A DNA stretch of 7,706 nt from an uncultured Hyphomicrobiales bacterium (GTDB lineage: Bacteria; Pseudomonadota; Alphaproteobacteria; Rhizobiales; CAJQND01), in contig CAJQND010000077.1 in assembly GCA_905479595.1 (NCBI GenBank), forward strand, positions 1 through 7,706, in the 5' to 3' direction. Shown here piece after piece: positions 5,481-7,706 of the stretch (position 1 is its first letter; each line of letters starts with the position of its first letter). The notes under the pieces are model-generated. The model was not told the origin of the DNA and did not search any database. It saw only the letters and a program-made list of their open reading frames with translations. A program made the translations under genes and the position numbers.

Positions 5481-7028
5481 ATGTTCGGGAAGCGCGGGGA
5501 GTTCGACAGTTCATCGGCACCACCACAGCCGGCGAGCCCAGCTGGTGGAAATCCACCAGCAACAGAGAGCGGTGCCGGGCATCCGGCATCGTCTGGTGAT
5601 GCATCGGTGCCAGATTTGCCTCCAATGGCAGCTCCTGCAAACGTGCAAAATGGTGTATCTGAGGGTGGTGCATCGCGTATGCCACCGGCGATGCCTGCAC
5701 AAGAAGCCAAGCCGCAAAAGAAAGTGCAGCAGCGCTCAGAAGACTACTACGATATTAAGACAACGATCTTTAATGCATTGATCGACGCAATCGATCTCAC
5801 TCAGTTGTCACAGCTCGACCGCGATGCTGCGCGCGATGAAATCCGCGATATCGTAACTGAAATCATCACCATCAAAGATGTGATGATGTCGATTGCCGAG
5901 CAGGAAGAGCTGCTCGAGGACATTTGCAATGATGTGCTTGGCTATGGCCCGCTGGAGCCATTGCTGGTTCGCGATGATATTGCCGACATAATGGTGAATG
6001 GCTCGAATACAGTTTACATCGAAGTTGACGGTAAAATCGAGCAGACCGGCATCCGCTTCCGTGACAATCAGCAGTTGATGAATATTTGTCAGCGCATTGT
6101 TAGTCAGGTTGGCCGCCGGGTTGATGAGGCCAGTCCCATTTGTGACGCGCGTTTGCCAGATGGCTCGCGTGTGAACGTGATTGCACCGCCTCTTTCGATC
6201 GATGGCGCGGCACTTACAATTCGTAAATTTAAAAAAGACCGCCTGCGTTTGCAAAATCTGGTGGACTATAGTTCGATCACGCCGGAAGGCGCGAAAATCC
6301 TGTCTATTATTGGCCGTTGCCGCTGTAATGTGTTGATTTCCGGCGGAACGGGCTCTGGTAAAACCACGCTGTTGAACGCCCTTACAGGATTCATCGAAGA
6401 AGAAGAGCGCATCATCACCTGTGAAGATGCAGCAGAGCTGCAATTGCAGCAGCCTCACGTTGTGCGCCTGGAAACCCGTCCGCCTAATCTTGAAGGCGAG
6501 GGTGAGATTTCAATGCGCGATCTGGTGAAAAACTGTCTGCGTATGCGTCCCGAGCGGATCATTGTAGGTGAGGTACGCGGACCAGAAGCCTTTGACCTTT
6601 TACAGGCGATGAACACGGGCCATGACGGTTCGATGGGAACGCTCCACGCCAATACCCCGCGCGAGGCTATGTCGCGACTTGAATCGATGATTACGATGGG
6701 TGGGTTTTCCCTGCCTTCAAAAACCATCAAGGAAATGATTGTCGGGTCCATCGATGTGATTGTCCAGGCTGCCCGCTTACGCGATGGTTCGCGTAAAATT
6801 ACTCACATTACTGAAGTAGTGGGCATGGAAGGTGAGGTCATTATCACTCAGGACCTGTTCGTTTACGACATTGAAGGTGAAGATGCGGGCGGCAAGATTA
6901 TGGGCCGTCACCGCTCAACCGGAATTGCACGTCCGCATTTCTGGGATCGGGCACGATATTACGGTGATGAGCTGGCGCTGGCAGAAGCGCTCGAAGCCGC
7001 TGAGGTGCACAATGAAATGGAACTCTAA
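5481..7028 (+). CDS. cpaF: CpaF/TadA-type secretion ATPase of the Flp pilus
   Basis: This hexameric cytoplasmic ATPase powers Tad pilus extension, and in Caulobacter retraction as well, acting on TadB/TadC in the inner membrane. It has 515 residues. The first 85 or so are low-complexity and rich in Pro, Ala, Gly and Ser, probably disordered. A helical N-terminal domain follows (about 86-160, ending near VLGYGPLEPLL), then the PAS-like/N2 region with IADIMVNG. The C-terminal RecA-like domain shows Walker A GGTGSGKTT (288-296, Lys294). It also has the aspartate box (ITCEDAAELQL), Walker B-like RIIVGEVRG with Glu364, and the histidine box around His381 and His389 (GHDGSMGTLHAN, 380-391). All catalytic motifs are intact. 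The ribosome site AAAGGGA (5464-5470) lies 10 bases before ATG, within the end of cpaE. tadB follows after 15 bases. The assignment is secure; only the disordered head is unusual in composition, and such heads vary among rhizobial homologues. Confidence 0.97.
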   Translation: MFGKRGEFDSSSAPPQPASPAGGNPPATESGAGHPASSGDASVPDLPPMAAPANVQNGVSEGGASRMPPAMPAQEAKPQKKVQQRSEDYYDIKTTIFNALIDAIDLTQLSQLDRDAARDEIRDIVTEIITIKDVMMSIAEQEELLEDICNDVLGYGPLEPLLVRDDIADIMVNGSNTVYIEVDGKIEQTGIRFRDNQQLMNICQRIVSQVGRRVDEASPICDARLPDGSRVNVIAPPLSIDGAALTIRKFKKDRLRLQNLVDYSSITPEGAKILSIIGRCRCNVLISGGTGSGKTTLLNALTGFIEEEERIITCEDAAELQLQQPHVVRLETRPPNLEGEGEISMRDLVKNCLRMRPERIIVGEVRGPEAFDLLQAMNTGHDGSMGTLHANTPREAMSRLESMITMGGFSLPSKTIKEMIVGSIDVIVQAARLRDGSRKITHITEVVGMEGEVIITQDLFVYDIEGEDAGGKIMGRHRSTGIARPHFWDRARYYGDELALAEALEAAEVHNEMEL

Positions 7029-7043
7029 AAAGGGCACGCAGCA

Positions 7044-7706
7044 GTGATTAGCGACGAAATCATTCAGATTGGTATTTTGGCCGTTTTCGGCGTGGCTGTC
7101 GTTGTGGTGATCTATGTTCTCTTGCTGCCGTTCATAAACGGTGAGACCAGAGGCAACAAACGGATCGCCAAAGTGTCGGGTGGGCGCACGGAATCCATGG
7201 CCAAGAAGCTACTTGGTGCCGATGGTGATTCAAAGGACGTGCGGCGCAAACAGGTACAGGAAACCCTGAACCAAATTGAACAGCGCGAAAAAGCCCGTAA
7301 AAAACGCTTAACCATGGAAATGATGCTGCGGCAGGCAGGGATCGGTATTTCGGTTAAGGTTTTCTGGCTGCTGAGCCTGGCTACCGGGGTGGTATTTTTT
7401 GCTGCCACATACACGTATAGCCAATCGATTTATGTTTGTGCCGCCGCAGGATTTGCCGGTGCGCTGGGTTTGCCCCGTTGGATTGTGTCGTTCAAACGTA
7501 ATCGCCGGCAAGCATTGTTTCTTTCTGAGTTTGCCAATGCGATTGATGTGATTGTGCGTGGGCTAAAGGCGGGTCTGCCGGTGAACGATACGTTGAAGGT
7601 TATTGCCACTGAAACTATTCCACCAGTTGGACCGGAGTTTGCAGAAGTGGTTGAAGGCCAGCGGGTTGGCATCACCATTGAGCAGGGTATTGACCGTATG
7701 TATGAG
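7044..7706 (+). CDS. tadB: TadB-type inner-membrane platform protein, 5' part
   Basis: An open frame runs from a GTG at 7044 to the window edge without a stop (221 codons). TadB is the polytopic membrane partner that couples CpaF to the growing pilus, together with TadC. Visible features in order are a transmembrane helix at about 9-30, then a charged cytoplasmic stretch (31-96) rich in Lys, Arg and Gln with coiled-coil-like spacing (KQVQETLNQIEQREKARKK). A second helix spans about 104-123 and a third about 126-142, ending in LPRWIV. The start of the T2SS-F domain follows, with the TadB-typical FANAIDVIVRGLKAGLPVND (165-184). About 100 residues are missing if it has the usual 320 or so. The GTG is preceded by AAAGGG (7029-7034) at 9 bases; no in-frame ATG precedes the first helix. 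It follows cpaF by 15 bases and belongs to the same operon. Confidence 0.92.
   Translation, partial: MISDEIIQIGILAVFGVAVVVVIYVLLLPFINGETRGNKRIAKVSGGRTESMAKKLLGADGDSKDVRRKQVQETLNQIEQREKARKKRLTMEMMLRQAGIGISVKVFWLLSLATGVVFFAATYTYSQSIYVCAAAGFAGALGLPRWIVSFKRNRRQALFLSEFANAIDVIVRGLKAGLPVNDTLKVIATETIPPVGPEFAEVVEGQRVGITIEQGIDRMYE

Noticed and set aside
5808..6458. 216-codon minus-strand frame opposite cpaF
   Set aside because: It mirrors codon-biased cpaF sequence; the translation has no recognisable domain, and the plus-strand gene is certain.
7308..7315. TTAACCAT, a CtrA half-site, within tadB
   Set aside because: It is inside a coding region with no second half at the right spacing and no downstream gene start; likely chance.

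Overview
The window is a compact, entirely plus-strand segment of a type IVb (Flp/Tad) pilus locus of the Caulobacter/rhizobial 'cpa' type. It reads flp pilin (3' end only) - cpaA - cpaB - cpaC - cpaD - cpaE - cpaF - tadB (5' part only). The cpa naming order, the alphaproteobacterial CpaD lipoprotein signature, the pseudo-receiver CpaE and a CtrA-like TTAA-N7-TTGA box point to an alphaproteobacterium. By general resemblance and a roughly balanced base composition I would guess a member of Hyphomicrobiales (Rhizobiales). The genus cannot be fixed from the sequence alone.

Layout. Positions 1-141 hold the C-terminal part of the major pilin, ended by two tandem TAA codons. Positions 142-423 hold a series of hairpins ending in a strong rho-independent terminator (223-258), then an AT-rich stretch leading to cpaA. 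cpaA (prepilin peptidase) most likely starts at a TTG at 424 behind a strong AGGAGG. A 170-base gap (928-1097) follows, with a CtrA-like box and a perfect 7-bp inverted repeat; I read it as the promoter region of the cpaB-tadB transcript. From cpaB onward the genes are tightly packed, with gaps of 12, 22, 24, 2 and 15 bases, as expected of one operon.

How the genes work together. CpaA cleaves and matures the Flp pilin. CpaC forms the outer-membrane secretin, with CpaB (periplasmic/inner-membrane SAF-domain protein) and CpaD (outer-membrane lipoprotein) as accessory and assembly partners. CpaE (MinD/ParA-like, TadZ family) places the machine in the cell. CpaF (TadA-type hexameric ATPase) drives pilus extension and retraction through the inner-membrane platform proteins TadB and, presumably beyond the window, TadC.

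I see no wholly new system. The points worth a second look are regulatory and structural: a four-hairpin 3' UTR behind the pilin gene, the CtrA-like box with an overlapping operator-like repeat before cpaB, small hairpins around the ribosome binding sites of cpaD and cpaE, and CpaE lacking both phosphoacceptor-type residues and the P-loop lysine. I see no RNA genes, insertion sequences, CRISPR arrays or plausible minus-strand genes.
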